A stretch of 64,000 nt of DNA from Nitrospirales bacterium (lineage in GTDB: Bacteria; Nitrospirota; Nitrospiria; Nitrospirales; UBA8639): the NCBI GenBank assembly GCA_031315865.1, contig JALDRJ010000002.1, positions 3,446,001 to 3,510,000 on the forward strand, read 5' to 3'. How positions within the stretch are numbered: position 1 is the first letter of the stretch; each line of letters opens with the position of its first letter. Under the pieces are notes generated by a model. The model was not told where the DNA came from. It made no database searches and saw only the letters and a list, made by a program, of their open reading frames with translations. Shown one piece after another: positions 47,212-57,074 of this stretch. The translations under genes were made by a program, and so were the position numbers.

Positions 47212-47724
47212 ATGGCTACGATTAATAACCTCGTCTTACGTTTCGATCCGTTCCAACCACGCGCAGGCCACGTCCGAGCCCAGGTCACGGGGCAAGTGAT
47301 CTTTAGCACTGAGGATCAACGTGCCAACACGCAATTTCGTCTCAGTCTCGAACTGAGAGCCAGTGATGCAGGGGAACTGCCATTGAACTGGGAATGGCCC
47401 GCGTATCCCCTCCACACTTTTACATTTCTCCAAGGGTTTCTTCCCTTTTCTTATGCCGTCATCCAGGCGGGGCCGGACCCGTATGAGATTAATGTGACGA
47501 ATGATATTTCGTTAGAAGATCTCGATGAGGACCCTGGAGCTGATCGACGCGTGCGAGCGTCCATACTTGGTCCCCGCTTTTCTGAACTCGTCACACGTCA
47601 AGACGAGGTGTATGCACTCGCGATCTTAGCGTCAACGCCAGGGCAAACTGCAACATCTGCCCCACAGGTCGTGCCGGGTAGTGAGATGGTAGTTCCAGGA
47701 AGTCGACGGTCGGAAGAATTCTAA
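47212..47724 (+). CDS. Hypothetical beta-rich cytoplasmic protein
   Basis: 170 aa; AAAGGAG precedes the ATG at 47212. No signal peptide. The first 110 residues alternate polar and hydrophobic positions as in beta-sandwich proteins (TINNLVLRFDPFQPRAGHVR; FRLSLELRASDAG), and the C-terminal 30 residues are low-complexity (Ser/Pro/Thr). I do not recognise the family. Confidence 0.65.
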   Translation: MATINNLVLRFDPFQPRAGHVRAQVTGQVIFSTEDQRANTQFRLSLELRASDAGELPLNWEWPAYPLHTFTFLQGFLPFSYAVIQAGPDPYEINVTNDISLEDLDEDPGADRRVRASILGPRFSELVTRQDEVYALAILASTPGQTATSAPQVVPGSEMVVPGSRRSEEF

Positions 47725-48291
47725 AGCAATCGTGTGCCTGGGCATGTCTATCGTGGCCGGGCACACGGACTTACTCCATCGACATAATACAATTCGGCCC
47801 ATCTTGCCGCACATTATTGACAGCGAGACTCACGGGATAGCAGGTGAGATCGTTTTGTGCGTACGGGGTGAGAAGTTGTTCAAGAAAGGCAGTGTCTTGG
47901 TAGGTAGGATCGATCCACGCGTCATAGTCTTACTGGAATTACTGGAAAAGGGGTCAAATCTTTTGTTAGTGTATTATTCCTCGACAGTTGAGTCCCCATC
48001 TCTCTGGTGGCAAATAAAAAAGACGCAGGGGCAACGTTGTTGTTTCGCTCATCCTTGGAAGATGAGAGGGGAAATGGGGAGTTCCCCTTGTTGAATGCCT
48101 TGACATTTTTGTTTTCTATGAGCTCCTGACTCTTTTCTCATAAGTGTCAATTCGGACATCGTATTGGTGTTGCTCCAGTTTTTGCAGGAACGATCGTAGA
48201 GATTGCGGCTTATTTGTCAAGACAAGATAGGTCAGGGAGGAGGATGAGCGGTCTGATAGCAGGATGAACGTGAGCGAAAGGCTTCGAGGTG
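47725..48291. other. 567-bp gene-poor region
   Basis: A plus-strand frame at 47732-48094 lacks a ribosome binding site and family features. A minus-strand open stretch just after the cupin stop (about 48290 to 48126, ending QSLRSFLQKLEQHQYDVRID and a TAG) may be a gene tail but has no start. 47944-47985 is an inverted, diverged version of the repeat end seen at 46227-46279. Confidence 0.4.
47944..47985 (-). repeat. Inverted diverged copy of the repeat end
   Basis: On the minus strand it reads GTCGAGGAATAATAC, ACTAACAAAAGATTTGACCCC and TTTTCC in order, close to the end of the long repeats plus the GACCCCCTTCC that follows them. Confidence 0.6.
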
Positions 48292-48657
48292 CTATTCGGG
48301 ATCTCGGTGAACCGTGTCGGGCGAGAAGGCTGGCACACAGACGGCGATGTATTCAGCTCCACATTGTTCGGGGGAACTATACCGGACCCATTCTCCCGGA
48401 GAACAGACGATCGCTTGTCCGGCGTAGACATCAAACGCGCCCTGCTCATGTTCGACGCGTAGCATGCCCTTTAAGACCACGGTCGTCTCCGTAAAGTCCG
48501 GCCGCTGGCCTGGCTCTGCCCAGCCTTGAGGCGCGACCATCCGTGCCACACTGATCGATTCATCTTGCGTCGCAACTCTTCCCGCGTATTCTTCAATCCG
48601 CTTGGGCTTGTTTCCCGCTGAGGTAATGACAGAAGGATCTTCAATTAATTTCGGCAT
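48292..48657 (-). CDS. Cupin-fold protein
   Basis: 121 aa from the ATG at 48657 (AGGAG 11 nt upstream). A small single-domain cupin: TETTVVLKGMLRVEHEQGAF and a second strand block GQAIVCSPGEWVRYSSPEQC. The first metal-binding motif lacks the usual HxH pair, so metal binding is doubtful. The overall pattern recalls EutQ-like or sugar-binding cupins. Function is unknown. Confidence 0.8.
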   Translation of the reverse strand: MPKLIEDPSVITSAGNKPKRIEEYAGRVATQDESISVARMVAPQGWAEPGQRPDFTETTVVLKGMLRVEHEQGAFDVYAGQAIVCSPGEWVRYSSPEQCGAEYIAVCVPAFSPDTVHRDPE

Positions 48658-48859
48658 CGTATCTCTTCTCCTCTCTACGAATGTGTATTGACTGGCGACC
48701 CACACTAGATGGTCCATGCACGGGTGTCAAGAATAACCTTGGACCATAGATTCACGATGGCCTTTTTCGCTTCCTCTTTTAATGAAAGCTTGATGGCGGT
48801 GTACTATGCTATGTTCACATTCTATTCATATTTTTAACCAGAAGGACTTACGGACTGTC

Positions 48860-51031
48860 ATGTCTTCAGAATTGCTGACCACGATCATTGCATCAGAATT
48901 GGGTCTTACGAATAACCAGGTGCGCGTCACGGTCGAGCTTCTGGACGAGGGCGCCACGGTACCGTTTCTGGCCCGCTACCGAAAAGAAAAAACTGGCGCT
49001 CTGGACGAAGTAGCGATCACCACCATTCGGGATCGTATCGCCCAATTGCGGGATTTGAACAAACGTCGCGCAGCGATCCTGTCGTCGCTTGAAGAACAAG
49101 GACATCTCACGGACGATGTAAAGGAAAAAGTGCAGGCTGCCAGTTCGATATCGGAGTTGGAGGACCTATATCTCCCCTATCGCCCCAAACGCCGCACTCG
49201 CGCGATGATCGCGAAAGAGAAGGGCTTGGCCCCTCTCGCCCAAACACTGTGGGAACAAGATGCACGGCTCAATGTGGATACCGAAGCCGCAAAATACCTC
49301 GATCCAGAGAAGAAGGTGGATTCCCCGGAAGACGCGCTGTCCGGTGCACGGGATATTATGGCTGAATGGGTTAACGAAGATCTGAATGCCCGTGCATCCA
49401 TGCGGACACTCTACTTGGAACAGGGGCGGTTTCACACGACCGCGATACGCGGCAAAGACCTCCAAGACAGTAAGTTTCGCGACTATGCTGACTGGGAAGA
49501 ACCCGTAGCGACGGCTCCCTCGCATCGCGTACTCGCCATGCGCCGTGGCGAGCAAGAAGGCCTTCTCAGTCTTCGTGTGATCGTACCCGAAGAATCCGCG
49601 TTCGCGATACTTCATCGACTCTTCGTCAAAGGAACAAGCCCTGCGTCGAATCAAGTCGTGCTGGCCATTCAGGAAAGTTTCAAGCGGCTGCTCTCTCTTT
49701 CGATGGAAACCGAAGCTCGCGTCATCACCAAGGCCCGTGCCGATCAAGCAGCCATCGAAGTCTTCAGCCAAAACGTTCAACAGTTGCTCATGGCTTCTCC
49801 TCTGGGACAGAAGTCGGTCTTGGCTATCGACCCTGGATTTCGCACGGGGTGTAAGGTGGTCTGTCTGGATCGGCAGGGGACATTACGGCATACTGAAACG
49901 ATCTACCCTCATCAGGGTCCGGGGAATGCCTCTCAAGCGGGAAAAACGATCCAAGAACTGTGCAAACGTTTCACGATTGAAGCGATCGCCATAGGCAATG
50001 GAACGGCAGGGCGGGAAACGGAAACATTCCTGCGCGAGTTAGACCTGCCAGAGGACATCCCGCTCATCATGGTCAATGAAAGCGGTGCGTCCGTCTATTC
50101 TGCATCAGCCGTCGCGCGTGAAGAGTTTCCTGATCACGATGTCACCGTACGCGGCGCCGTCTCCATTGGCCGGCGTTTGATGGATCCCCTCGCCGAACTG
50201 GTAAAAATCGACCCTAAAGCCATCGGCGTCGGACAGTATCAACACGACGTGGATCAAGGTCTGTTAAAACAGCGCCTGGAAGACGTGGTCGTCAGTTGCG
50301 TCAATCGCGTCGGAGTCGACGTCAATATCGCCAGCCCGCAACTCTTGACCGCCGTATCGGGTATCGGTCCGCAACTGGCCCATAACATCGTCGCGTATCG
50401 ACAAGAACATGGGCCATTTCCCAACAGAACCGCTTTAAAGAAGGTGCCCCGATTGGGGGCTAAAGCTTTTGAACAAGCCGCAGGCTTTTTGCGGATTCCT
50501 GCTGGAGAGCACCCGCTCGACGCGAGCGCCGTGCATCCCGAACGGTATGCGGTGGTGACCACTATGGCGCAAGACGTGGGCTGCACCGTGAAGGAATTGA
50601 TGAAGGATTCGACGCGACAACAATCGATCGACCTCGATCGCTACATCACAGCGGAAGTCGGCAGGCCAACGTTAACGGATATTCTCAGCGAATTAGCCAA
50701 ACCCGGGCGCGACCCCCGCGAACGATTTGAAACCGTGCGTTTTCACGACAAGGTACAATCCATCGAGCAGGTCGAACCCGGAATGATTCTGAATGGCGTC
50801 GTCACTAATGTGACTGCTTTTGGCGCTTTCGTGGACATCGGGGTACATCACGATGGCCTCGTCCATATCAGTCAACTCGCCAACCGGTTCGTCAGCGACC
50901 CCAATACGGTCGTCCACGTTAGTCAACATGTCACAGTTTCAGTCTTAGAGGTCGACAGGTCAAGAAAACGCATTTCTTTATCGATGAAGGCCGTCACCGG
51001 TAAATCCTCAGAAACGACGCAATCCAGATGA
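48860..51031 (+). CDS. tex: Transcription accessory protein Tex
   Basis: 723 aa. The start at ATG 48860 gives the typical Tex N-terminus with EGATVPFLARYRKEKTGALDE; an earlier in-frame start adds 18 atypical residues. Domains in order: helical N-terminal region, YqgF-like RNase H domain (SVLAIDPGFRTGCKVVCLD; AIAIGNGTAGRETE), helix-hairpin-helix pair (LTAVSGIGPQLAHNIVAYR) and a C-terminal S1 RNA-binding domain (GMILNGVVTNVTAFGAFVDI). Tex binds RNA and associates with transcription. Its stop overlaps the next start (ATGATGA). Confidence 0.95.
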   Translation: MSSELLTTIIASELGLTNNQVRVTVELLDEGATVPFLARYRKEKTGALDEVAITTIRDRIAQLRDLNKRRAAILSSLEEQGHLTDDVKEKVQAASSISELEDLYLPYRPKRRTRAMIAKEKGLAPLAQTLWEQDARLNVDTEAAKYLDPEKKVDSPEDALSGARDIMAEWVNEDLNARASMRTLYLEQGRFHTTAIRGKDLQDSKFRDYADWEEPVATAPSHRVLAMRRGEQEGLLSLRVIVPEESAFAILHRLFVKGTSPASNQVVLAIQESFKRLLSLSMETEARVITKARADQAAIEVFSQNVQQLLMASPLGQKSVLAIDPGFRTGCKVVCLDRQGTLRHTETIYPHQGPGNASQAGKTIQELCKRFTIEAIAIGNGTAGRETETFLRELDLPEDIPLIMVNESGASVYSASAVAREEFPDHDVTVRGAVSIGRRLMDPLAELVKIDPKAIGVGQYQHDVDQGLLKQRLEDVVVSCVNRVGVDVNIASPQLLTAVSGIGPQLAHNIVAYRQEHGPFPNRTALKKVPRLGAKAFEQAAGFLRIPAGEHPLDASAVHPERYAVVTTMAQDVGCTVKELMKDSTRQQSIDLDRYITAEVGRPTLTDILSELAKPGRDPRERFETVRFHDKVQSIEQVEPGMILNGVVTNVTAFGAFVDIGVHHDGLVHISQLANRFVSDPNTVVHVSQHVTVSVLEVDRSRKRISLSMKAVTGKSSETTQSR

Positions 51032-51921
51032 TGAATCAAGACCTCGTCATCCGCATCACCGCATTTGTCGGCGTCTTGGTGGTGATGGCCATATGGGAAC
51101 TCATGGCTCCCCGCCGTCGATTGCACACGTCCAAAGCTCAGCGCTGGGTGATCAATCTGTCGTTAGTCGGCATGAACGCTCTTCTCATTAGAATTCTCCC
51201 AGCTTCGGGAGCCTTCGGGGCGGCGATAGTAGCGGGACAGCACAAGATCGGACTCCTCCATCAGCTTGACTGGCCTTCGTGGATAGAAGTCATGCTGGCC
51301 GTTATCCTGTTGGACTTGGTGGTCTATTTTCAACATGTGTTGATGCATGCCGTTCCCATTCTCTGGCGATTGCACATGGTGCACCATTCCGATTTGGATT
51401 TTGACGTCACCACGGGCATCAGATTTCACCCGCTGGAAATTGTCCTGTCCATGTTCCTGAAAATAGGAATCGTCATCGTCCTGGGCGCGTCACCGCTTGC
51501 CGTGCTCGTCTTCGAAGTGTTGTTGAACGCTACAGCCATGTTCAACCATAGCAATGTGTACATTCCGGCACAGGTCGACCGAACGCTTCGATGGCTTGTG
51601 GTCACTCCGGACATGCATCGCATTCATCATTCGGTTATCCCGCGGGAGACCAATCGCAACTTTGGGTTTAACCTTCCATGGTGGGATCGACTCCTCGGTA
51701 CATATCTTGACCGTCCCAGCAAGGGTCAAGAACGTATGTCCATCGGACTGGAAACATACCGCAATCCCGCCAAGCTTACCTGGCTGAGACTTATGATCTT
51801 ACCGTTTACGGGCAGCACTGGGAATTATCCAACCTGGCACGATGAACACCATCATGTCACGGCAGAAGAAAAGGCAGAAGAAAAAAAGGAAAAGGAAGAC
51901 TTGCCTAAGCGCGTCCGATAG
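51028..51921 (+). CDS. Sterol desaturase / fatty acid hydroxylase family membrane protein
   Basis: 297 aa integral membrane protein with about four helices. The di-iron histidine clusters of the superfamily are present: HVLMHAVPILWRLHMVHHSD, NHSNVY and MHRIHHSV, plus a late HDEHHHV. These enzymes hydroxylate or desaturate lipids or sterols using oxygen; the substrate is unknown. The gene overlaps tex by 4 bp and its last 17 bp overlap the convergent hydrolase gene. The tail is Lys/Glu-rich. Confidence 0.9.
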   Translation: MMNQDLVIRITAFVGVLVVMAIWELMAPRRRLHTSKAQRWVINLSLVGMNALLIRILPASGAFGAAIVAGQHKIGLLHQLDWPSWIEVMLAVILLDLVVYFQHVLMHAVPILWRLHMVHHSDLDFDVTTGIRFHPLEIVLSMFLKIGIVIVLGASPLAVLVFEVLLNATAMFNHSNVYIPAQVDRTLRWLVVTPDMHRIHHSVIPRETNRNFGFNLPWWDRLLGTYLDRPSKGQERMSIGLETYRNPAKLTWLRLMILPFTGSTGNYPTWHDEHHHVTAEEKAEEKKEKEDLPKRVR

Positions 51922-52633
51922 CCTTTCGAATCCATTCACAGACAGGCTTCACCATGTCGGGCGTATGTTCGGAGAACACGTGGTCGGCGCCATCAATCTG
52001 CACGAGCTGCTTGGGCTCATTGGCCCGTTCAAAGATATCGAATGAATCTTGAAGAGGGACGACGTCATCCACCGTGCCGTGGACGAGCAGCCAGGGCACC
52101 TGAATCGAAGGAGCGCGGGTCACAACAGTTGTAATCGCCGCCATATCGTCAATATATGCCTGAGACAGCGGACACGTCGGCTCATCCCACATGAAACCCT
52201 CTCCCGGATTGACACCGTTAAATTCGCGTTGCGCAAACGCTTCCGTGTGAACCATACCGGCAAGTGAAACCAGCCCCGTGATGCGCGAGTCTTCGCTAGC
52301 CAGTAGAACACCCACCGCTCCCCCCATGCTGTGGCCAACATATATAACCTTCCATTCCGCAAGCGCATCAATCACACTTCGCAGGTCTTCGGCTTCTTTA
52401 GAGATGGTGGAATCCTCGAATCGACCATCCGAGCTGCCATTCCCGGAAAACGACATCCTGAGCGTTGGAATCCCGTTCAATGACAAGGCTTCCGCCAGCG
52501 CGACAAGAAACGGACGGTCCTTATTGCCCGTGACCCCATGCCCGATCACGACGATAGTTTTCTGATCTTCCTCTCCCGGATGGAACGTGTAGTCGAGTGT
52601 TTCATCTTGTCGATTGCGGATGATTCCAAACAT
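51905..52633 (-). CDS. Alpha/beta hydrolase
   Basis: 242 aa from ATG 52633 (AAAGGA 5 nt upstream). The triad is visible: Ser in VGHSMGGAVG, Asp in HGTVDDVVP and His in GADHVFSE. The oxyanion region is VVIGHGVTGNKDRPF. The family resembles cytoplasmic serine aminopeptidase S33 / YitV-like esterases; the substrate is unknown. Confidence 0.88.
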   Translation of the reverse strand: MFGIIRNRQDETLDYTFHPGEEDQKTIVVIGHGVTGNKDRPFLVALAEALSLNGIPTLRMSFSGNGSSDGRFEDSTISKEAEDLRSVIDALAEWKVIYVGHSMGGAVGVLLASEDSRITGLVSLAGMVHTEAFAQREFNGVNPGEGFMWDEPTCPLSQAYIDDMAAITTVVTRAPSIQVPWLLVHGTVDDVVPLQDSFDIFERANEPKQLVQIDGADHVFSEHTPDMVKPVCEWIRKAIGRA

Positions 52634-52931
52634 GGGTTCCTTTCTACTCCATAACAAACAAGCCGCTCGTCCGTTCCTCAATCTTATCAATTCCAACATT
52701 CAACATATCAAGCCGGCATATTCGATGTTATTATTCGTTTCCCGGCACATCATACATCCGTTCTCAACAGTATCCTAATGGTTGCATCCTCAAATCAGGC
52801 TTATGCTTATTTTCATTTCGCGCAACGACGTCTTGGGCAATCATTTCCCTTCAGCTCATTCGCAGCGGTCTGAGATGGTTTGATATACTGACACACGATC
52901 CTTCACCCATGCATGTGACTGTTCCCGCATC

Positions 52932-53543
52932 GTGAAAACACCTCTCGTTAAAATCACGATCATCGGCCTTGCAATGTTGCTCTCTGGGTGCCGTACGTAC
53001 TATCCCAGCAACCTCGATAACCTGTGCGATATTTTCTGGGGTGAAACGGACTGGTACGAAGCGGCCCGTGACGCGCAGCAAAAATGGGGTACGCCTATTT
53101 TCGTGATGATGGCTATCATGCATCAGGAATCGCGGTTTATCGATGACGCCCAACCGCCCAGAGACTGGTTTTTAGGACTTATTCCCTTGCCCAGGGATTC
53201 GTCTGCTTATGGATACGCACAGGCGCAAGATCCTGCCTGGGAAGACTATACCAAACAAACAGGCAATTCAGGCGCCGATCGCGATGAGTTTGAAGATGCC
53301 ATCGACTTTATCGGATGGTACACCAATGGCACTCAGCGAAGACTCAAGATTTCCAAGTGGAATGCCTATGACCAATATCTTGCCTACCATGAAGGCCGCG
53401 GTGGGTATGAACGAAAAACCTATCAACGCAAACCGTGGCTCAAAACAGTCGCCAAGAAAGTGAAGTTCCGCGCCACCCGGTACAGTCAACAACTTAAGAC
53501 TTGTAAGCCTGAGCTGGACGATGAAATCGATAGTTGGTTTTGA
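52932..53543 (+). CDS. Lysozyme-like transglycosylase lipoprotein
   Basis: 203 aa with GTG start at 52932 (no clear ribosome binding site). Signal with lipobox LLSGC. The SLT-like core has the catalytic Glu in IMHQESRF and the following SSAYGYAQAQDPAWEDY block, and later YDQYLAYHEGRGGY. It likely cleaves peptidoglycan from the inner face of the outer membrane, as EmtA/MltE-type enzymes do. Confidence 0.82.
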   Translation: MKTPLVKITIIGLAMLLSGCRTYYPSNLDNLCDIFWGETDWYEAARDAQQKWGTPIFVMMAIMHQESRFIDDAQPPRDWFLGLIPLPRDSSAYGYAQAQDPAWEDYTKQTGNSGADRDEFEDAIDFIGWYTNGTQRRLKISKWNAYDQYLAYHEGRGGYERKTYQRKPWLKTVAKKVKFRATRYSQQLKTCKPELDDEIDSWF

Positions 53544-53567
53544 AGATGGAAGCGATCTACTTCAATG

Positions 53568-54149
53568 TTACGTCCCATGTGACTCGTGATACGAGGCCAC
53601 GACCTGCTCAAAAATCGGCAAATCTTCATCGAAATAGATACGACTGACGGCTCTGTACGTTAAACGGGTCAGGGTCTTGTCGTGTAAGTAGCCATATTGA
53701 AGAATACGATACGTCAACCCTTCTGTTGTCTTAAAAGACAGGAGTAGTCGGTAACCGGGATGTCCCGCCAGTTGTGCCAGCCCCATTGTCAACACACGCT
53801 GATTCATGATGCGCGTATCGGCAAGAAAACCGTCTTTGCTCCACTGCGCGACTTCATGCGGAAGCATCGTAGCGGTCAACGTCTTTTTGGCATGTTCATT
53901 TAATTCTTCTAGCTCTTTTTTAGAGACACTGATTTGCTGAAGACCTAGGCCATGCTTCGTAAAAATAAGGTCGTCCTGACCGTCTCGAAATCGATACCAG
54001 TCTGACGGCAGTTCAATTTCCACGTTCAGCGTGTCCTCTCGAACCGTACCAGCAACCGGTTCCCAGGTGGGAGAGATACAGCCACTGGTAACGAGGACCA
54101 TGAAACAACAGACGCGAAAGTTAGTGATGTTGCTGTAGCTGTTCAACAT
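53568..54149 (-). CDS. Lipoprotein downstream of the M48 protease
   Basis: 193 aa. The ATG at 54149 overlaps the M48 gene end by 29 bp; an in-frame start at 54167 is also open. Lipobox VTSGC. The mature part contains LNVEIELPSDWYRF near its start and then an alpha/beta pattern, as in small surface-associated lipoproteins that carry a PsbP/Mog1-like fold. It is the third gene of a three-lipoprotein operon (56137 to 53568). Confidence 0.72.
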   Translation of the reverse strand: MLNSYSNITNFRVCCFMVLVTSGCISPTWEPVAGTVREDTLNVEIELPSDWYRFRDGQDDLIFTKHGLGLQQISVSKKELEELNEHAKKTLTATMLPHEVAQWSKDGFLADTRIMNQRVLTMGLAQLAGHPGYRLLLSFKTTEGLTYRILQYGYLHDKTLTRLTYRAVSRIYFDEDLPIFEQVVASYHESHGT

Positions 54150-55317
54150 AACTTTGAATAAACTCACGATCGGGGGCAGTTGGAGAAAGTTCGAGATAGC
54201 GATGGAATTGGTTTTCTGCTTGACTCCACTCTTGACGTTTCATGTGAATGATTCCCAGGCTCCTATGTGGATCCGCCAACACTGGCGATACTTCGATCGC
54301 CTTCGTCAGCGACTGGACAGCCATCGCTTCATCCCCCTCATCTCCTCGTTGGCGATAGACTTCTCCGAGCCAGTAATGCCCACGTGCATCATCGGGTTGG
54401 CGGGACAGATAGCGCTTGAAGCCCGCTTCAGCTGAGATGAATCGACCTGTCGCGAGATCAAGTTTTGCATTCTCCAAGAATACTGGCTGCATCATCGAGA
54501 GAAAAATTTCTTGATGCGTTTCCCCTGATGTATTCGAAAAACGTTCTTCAAGACTTTCCTGATATTGCTCGATACGATCAGTCAGACGAGGGTGCGTTCC
54601 GAAGAAAAAAGGCTCATCAAGGTCCTGTTCTTCAAGATCTTGCTTAAGATGTTCGAAGAGCTTCGGGGACTCATGCGGGTCGTACCCGGCCGCCACCACG
54701 AGCTCTAATCCGACTCGATCGGCCTCTGCTTCAAACGAACGTGAATACCCCGTCACCGCCGCCATCCCTCCAATATTCCCCAGTACCATCGCCAGTCCTC
54801 CCAAAGGGCCGAATGGAACAAGAACGACGCTAACAGTCCCAAGCGTATTGGAGGTCGTTTTTATCGTCCGCATGTTCTGAATCGCATGCCGATGGCTGGC
54901 GTGGGTCATCTCATGTCCCAACAAAGTCGCCAGCTGCGCTTCATTTTCCATGCGAGCCAATATACCTGTGTGGAGATAAATCACCCCATGTGGAAATGCG
55001 AAGGCGTTCAACAAAGGATTGCGTAAAATTCGCACCTGCACCTGTAACCCGGCTGTCCTGAGTGACTCAGGCATCACGTGATCCGCGACCTGATTCACGT
55101 ATGTTGTAATGACTTCGTTGTCGTAGACCTGATCGCTACGATCCAAACGAACCTGTTCCTCTTGAGACAGCCGCCAAATTCGCTGTTCGTCATCCAGGAG
55201 ATTCAAAGCCGGTTGCTCTCGAGACCCAAAAGGATGCAAATCCCCCCCCGCACATCCCATGCCCGGGAGCCCCAATAACGTGATAATCACAATACGAATC
55301 TTGAGCGAGTCCGTCAT
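54121..55317 (-). CDS. M48-family metalloprotease with TPR repeats, lipoprotein
   Basis: 398 aa. The signal ends in the lipobox GMGC. The zinc site is HEMTH (135-139), and the third ligand lies in the FEAEADRVG segment. A C-terminal TPR region (about 290-398) includes ARGHYWLGEVYRQRGDEGDE and HRSLGIIHMKRQEWSQAENQ. This layout matches periplasmic BepA/LoiP-type M48 proteases that check outer-membrane protein assembly. It is preceded after 19 bp by another lipoprotein gene and overlaps the following one. Confidence 0.9.
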   Translation of the reverse strand: MTDSLKIRIVIITLLGLPGMGCAGGDLHPFGSREQPALNLLDDEQRIWRLSQEEQVRLDRSDQVYDNEVITTYVNQVADHVMPESLRTAGLQVQVRILRNPLLNAFAFPHGVIYLHTGILARMENEAQLATLLGHEMTHASHRHAIQNMRTIKTTSNTLGTVSVVLVPFGPLGGLAMVLGNIGGMAAVTGYSRSFEAEADRVGLELVVAAGYDPHESPKLFEHLKQDLEEQDLDEPFFFGTHPRLTDRIEQYQESLEERFSNTSGETHQEIFLSMMQPVFLENAKLDLATGRFISAEAGFKRYLSRQPDDARGHYWLGEVYRQRGDEGDEAMAVQSLTKAIEVSPVLADPHRSLGIIHMKRQEWSQAENQFHRYLELSPTAPDREFIQSYVEQLQQHH

Positions 55318-55336
55318 GACGTCAGTTGCAACCTAC

Positions 55337-56137
55337 TCACCACGTCTCCAGCAAGTGCTGAATCAACGCCCTAGCCCCTTCTTCCGTCCTGATATCATAT
55401 CCACCGCGACGAGCCAAGGAATTTAACCACAACACAGCACCGGTTTTCGCATCGACCACTCCAAGCACTCCAGTCGTCACTCCTCCCTGCGGGACCGTGG
55501 CCACCCCCAAGATTGCTAGCAATAATGTCGTGACCACTTGTTTGGCCTTTCGCCCTCCCGAAGAAATTTGATCAAAGCCATGGAGTAAGACGTATGCATC
55601 GGCATCTTCCTGAAGCTTGGCCAAGTCGTCTCCAAGCGTATAGTCGGAAATGCTCCTGCCGATAAAATGCGATTCGCCATAGTTTTTAACATGTTGTTGA
55701 ATGCTTGGTGCGACGACATCAAAAAGAGCTTGCATTTCCAGTAGAATCTCCGTCTGCTCGACAGAGAATTGTTCCACCGAAAGTTCGGAAACCCTGGAAA
55801 AACCATGAAACGAAAATCGGTTTTTCAATGCCTGCAACAGATGGGTTTGAGCCTGTCTGGACCAATCGGGCATTTCCTCCGTGACTTCACCAACGGATGT
55901 TTCATAGACCTTAAATTGCAAAGGCACGATGACCAGATGCTTGTACTCGGTCAACGAACGCTTGGGAGGCGTTTGTTTGATTTCTTGCGAGGCGTTCACC
56001 TCGGACGAAGGGGCAGTGGTCTTTGAGTTCGAACTCGCGCAGCCAGCGACAACAGCACCTGCCATCATCACGCACAACACCCATGGCATGGCCTCATGAC
56101 GCTTCTTCGCGGAGAGAACTAGGGGTCTTCGAATCAT
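55337..56137 (-). CDS. Lipoprotein of unknown function, first gene of the M48 operon
   Basis: 266 aa. Signal with lipobox VVAGC. The mature domain opens with YKHLVIVPLQFKVYE and later has ADAYVLLHGFDQIS, a hydrophobic Gly-rich segment (VVTTLLLAILGVATVPQGGV) and KTGAVLWLNSLARRGGYD. The alternation resembles CsgG/TolB-N-like periplasmic folds, but I cannot assign a family. Likely co-expressed with the M48 protease and a third lipoprotein. Confidence 0.7.
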   Translation of the reverse strand: MIRRPLVLSAKKRHEAMPWVLCVMMAGAVVAGCASSNSKTTAPSSEVNASQEIKQTPPKRSLTEYKHLVIVPLQFKVYETSVGEVTEEMPDWSRQAQTHLLQALKNRFSFHGFSRVSELSVEQFSVEQTEILLEMQALFDVVAPSIQQHVKNYGESHFIGRSISDYTLGDDLAKLQEDADAYVLLHGFDQISSGGRKAKQVVTTLLLAILGVATVPQGGVTTGVLGVVDAKTGAVLWLNSLARRGGYDIRTEEGARALIQHLLETW

Positions 56138-56432
56138 CAGTAACTCTTAATCAGAATAGACTGTTGCCTAATACTCTTATGGTATCAATACATTCAGAGA
56201 TGTACAGCGACAACGCGCTCGACTACGATGAGTGATATAAGGGAGGGAAGACGCTACAACAAGTAGGCAAGAGGGACTGGCTGACTCATCGCATAAGCCC
56301 CCCTGTTGCAAAGCCAAGGTTGGAGCTCAACGCGATACGATCGTGGGAAATAGCTTCTGGGAGCTTGGGAGACAAGGAGCTACCTCCCCTCTCTCACAGA
56401 CGTTCCCACGACCGCATAGCCGTTATTCAGAT

Positions 56433-56867
56433 TTAGTCCTCGTCGTCTTGTTCACCATTCTGCTGCTGATGTTTATTCTTGTGATTTTTGCCATGCCGGC
56501 CTTTGCCCTTTTTCTTTCCATGGCCCCCTTTTCCTTGACGCTTTTTGAATTTTTCTGCTTGCTCGGGGGTTAATTGGGCTTCAATTTGAGATCGAGCCTG
56601 TTTTCGGACTTCTTGGATTTGCTTGTGCAGTTCTTCGATCTTTTGATGTTTTTCCTGCAAAATGGTTTTTACCTTGCTTTGCTGTTCAGGGCTAAGACCC
56701 AACCGCTTCGTTAACTGCTCAAGCTTCTTTTCTGGATCGTGGCCATGATGGGTACCTTTGCCATCAGCCAAGCTTGGAACAGCCATCAGCATACTCACCA
56801 TAAGCATCGTGATAATGCTGACCGCCATTCGCTCGATTCTGACGTTGACGCATGGACGCTGTGACAT
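56433..56867 (-). CDS. Spy/CpxP-like periplasmic protein with a basic His/Lys tail
   Basis: 144 aa. A near-perfect AGGAGGTGAAT places the start at ATG 56867. A signal peptide ends near SLADG. Two LTxxQ-type motifs, LGLSPEQQSKVKTIL and QLTPEQAEKFKK, give the cradle-forming Spy/CpxP pattern. The last 40 residues are extremely rich in Gly, His and Lys and end in an acidic patch (QDDED), perhaps for metal binding. Spy proteins are ATP-independent chaperones induced by envelope stress or metals. Confidence 0.85.
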   Translation of the reverse strand: MSQRPCVNVRIERMAVSIITMLMVSMLMAVPSLADGKGTHHGHDPEKKLEQLTKRLGLSPEQQSKVKTILQEKHQKIEELHKQIQEVRKQARSQIEAQLTPEQAEKFKKRQGKGGHGKKKGKGRHGKNHKNKHQQQNGEQDDED

Positions 56868-57074
56868 ATTCACCTCCTCAGTAAATTTGGACAACCTATT
56901 TTCGTAGTATACTACAGAATCAGAAATGACGAGATACGCTACTTATGCGGGTTGTCATCGAAAACTGCATTACAAAGAGCTTGCCGGAGGAGTGTGGGTG
57001 ATGGACCCGCCAAGCAGAAAAAGCCTGACGTGCATTTCCAGAAAGGTAGGATGTCCCTTTTTCAAGCTAGGACA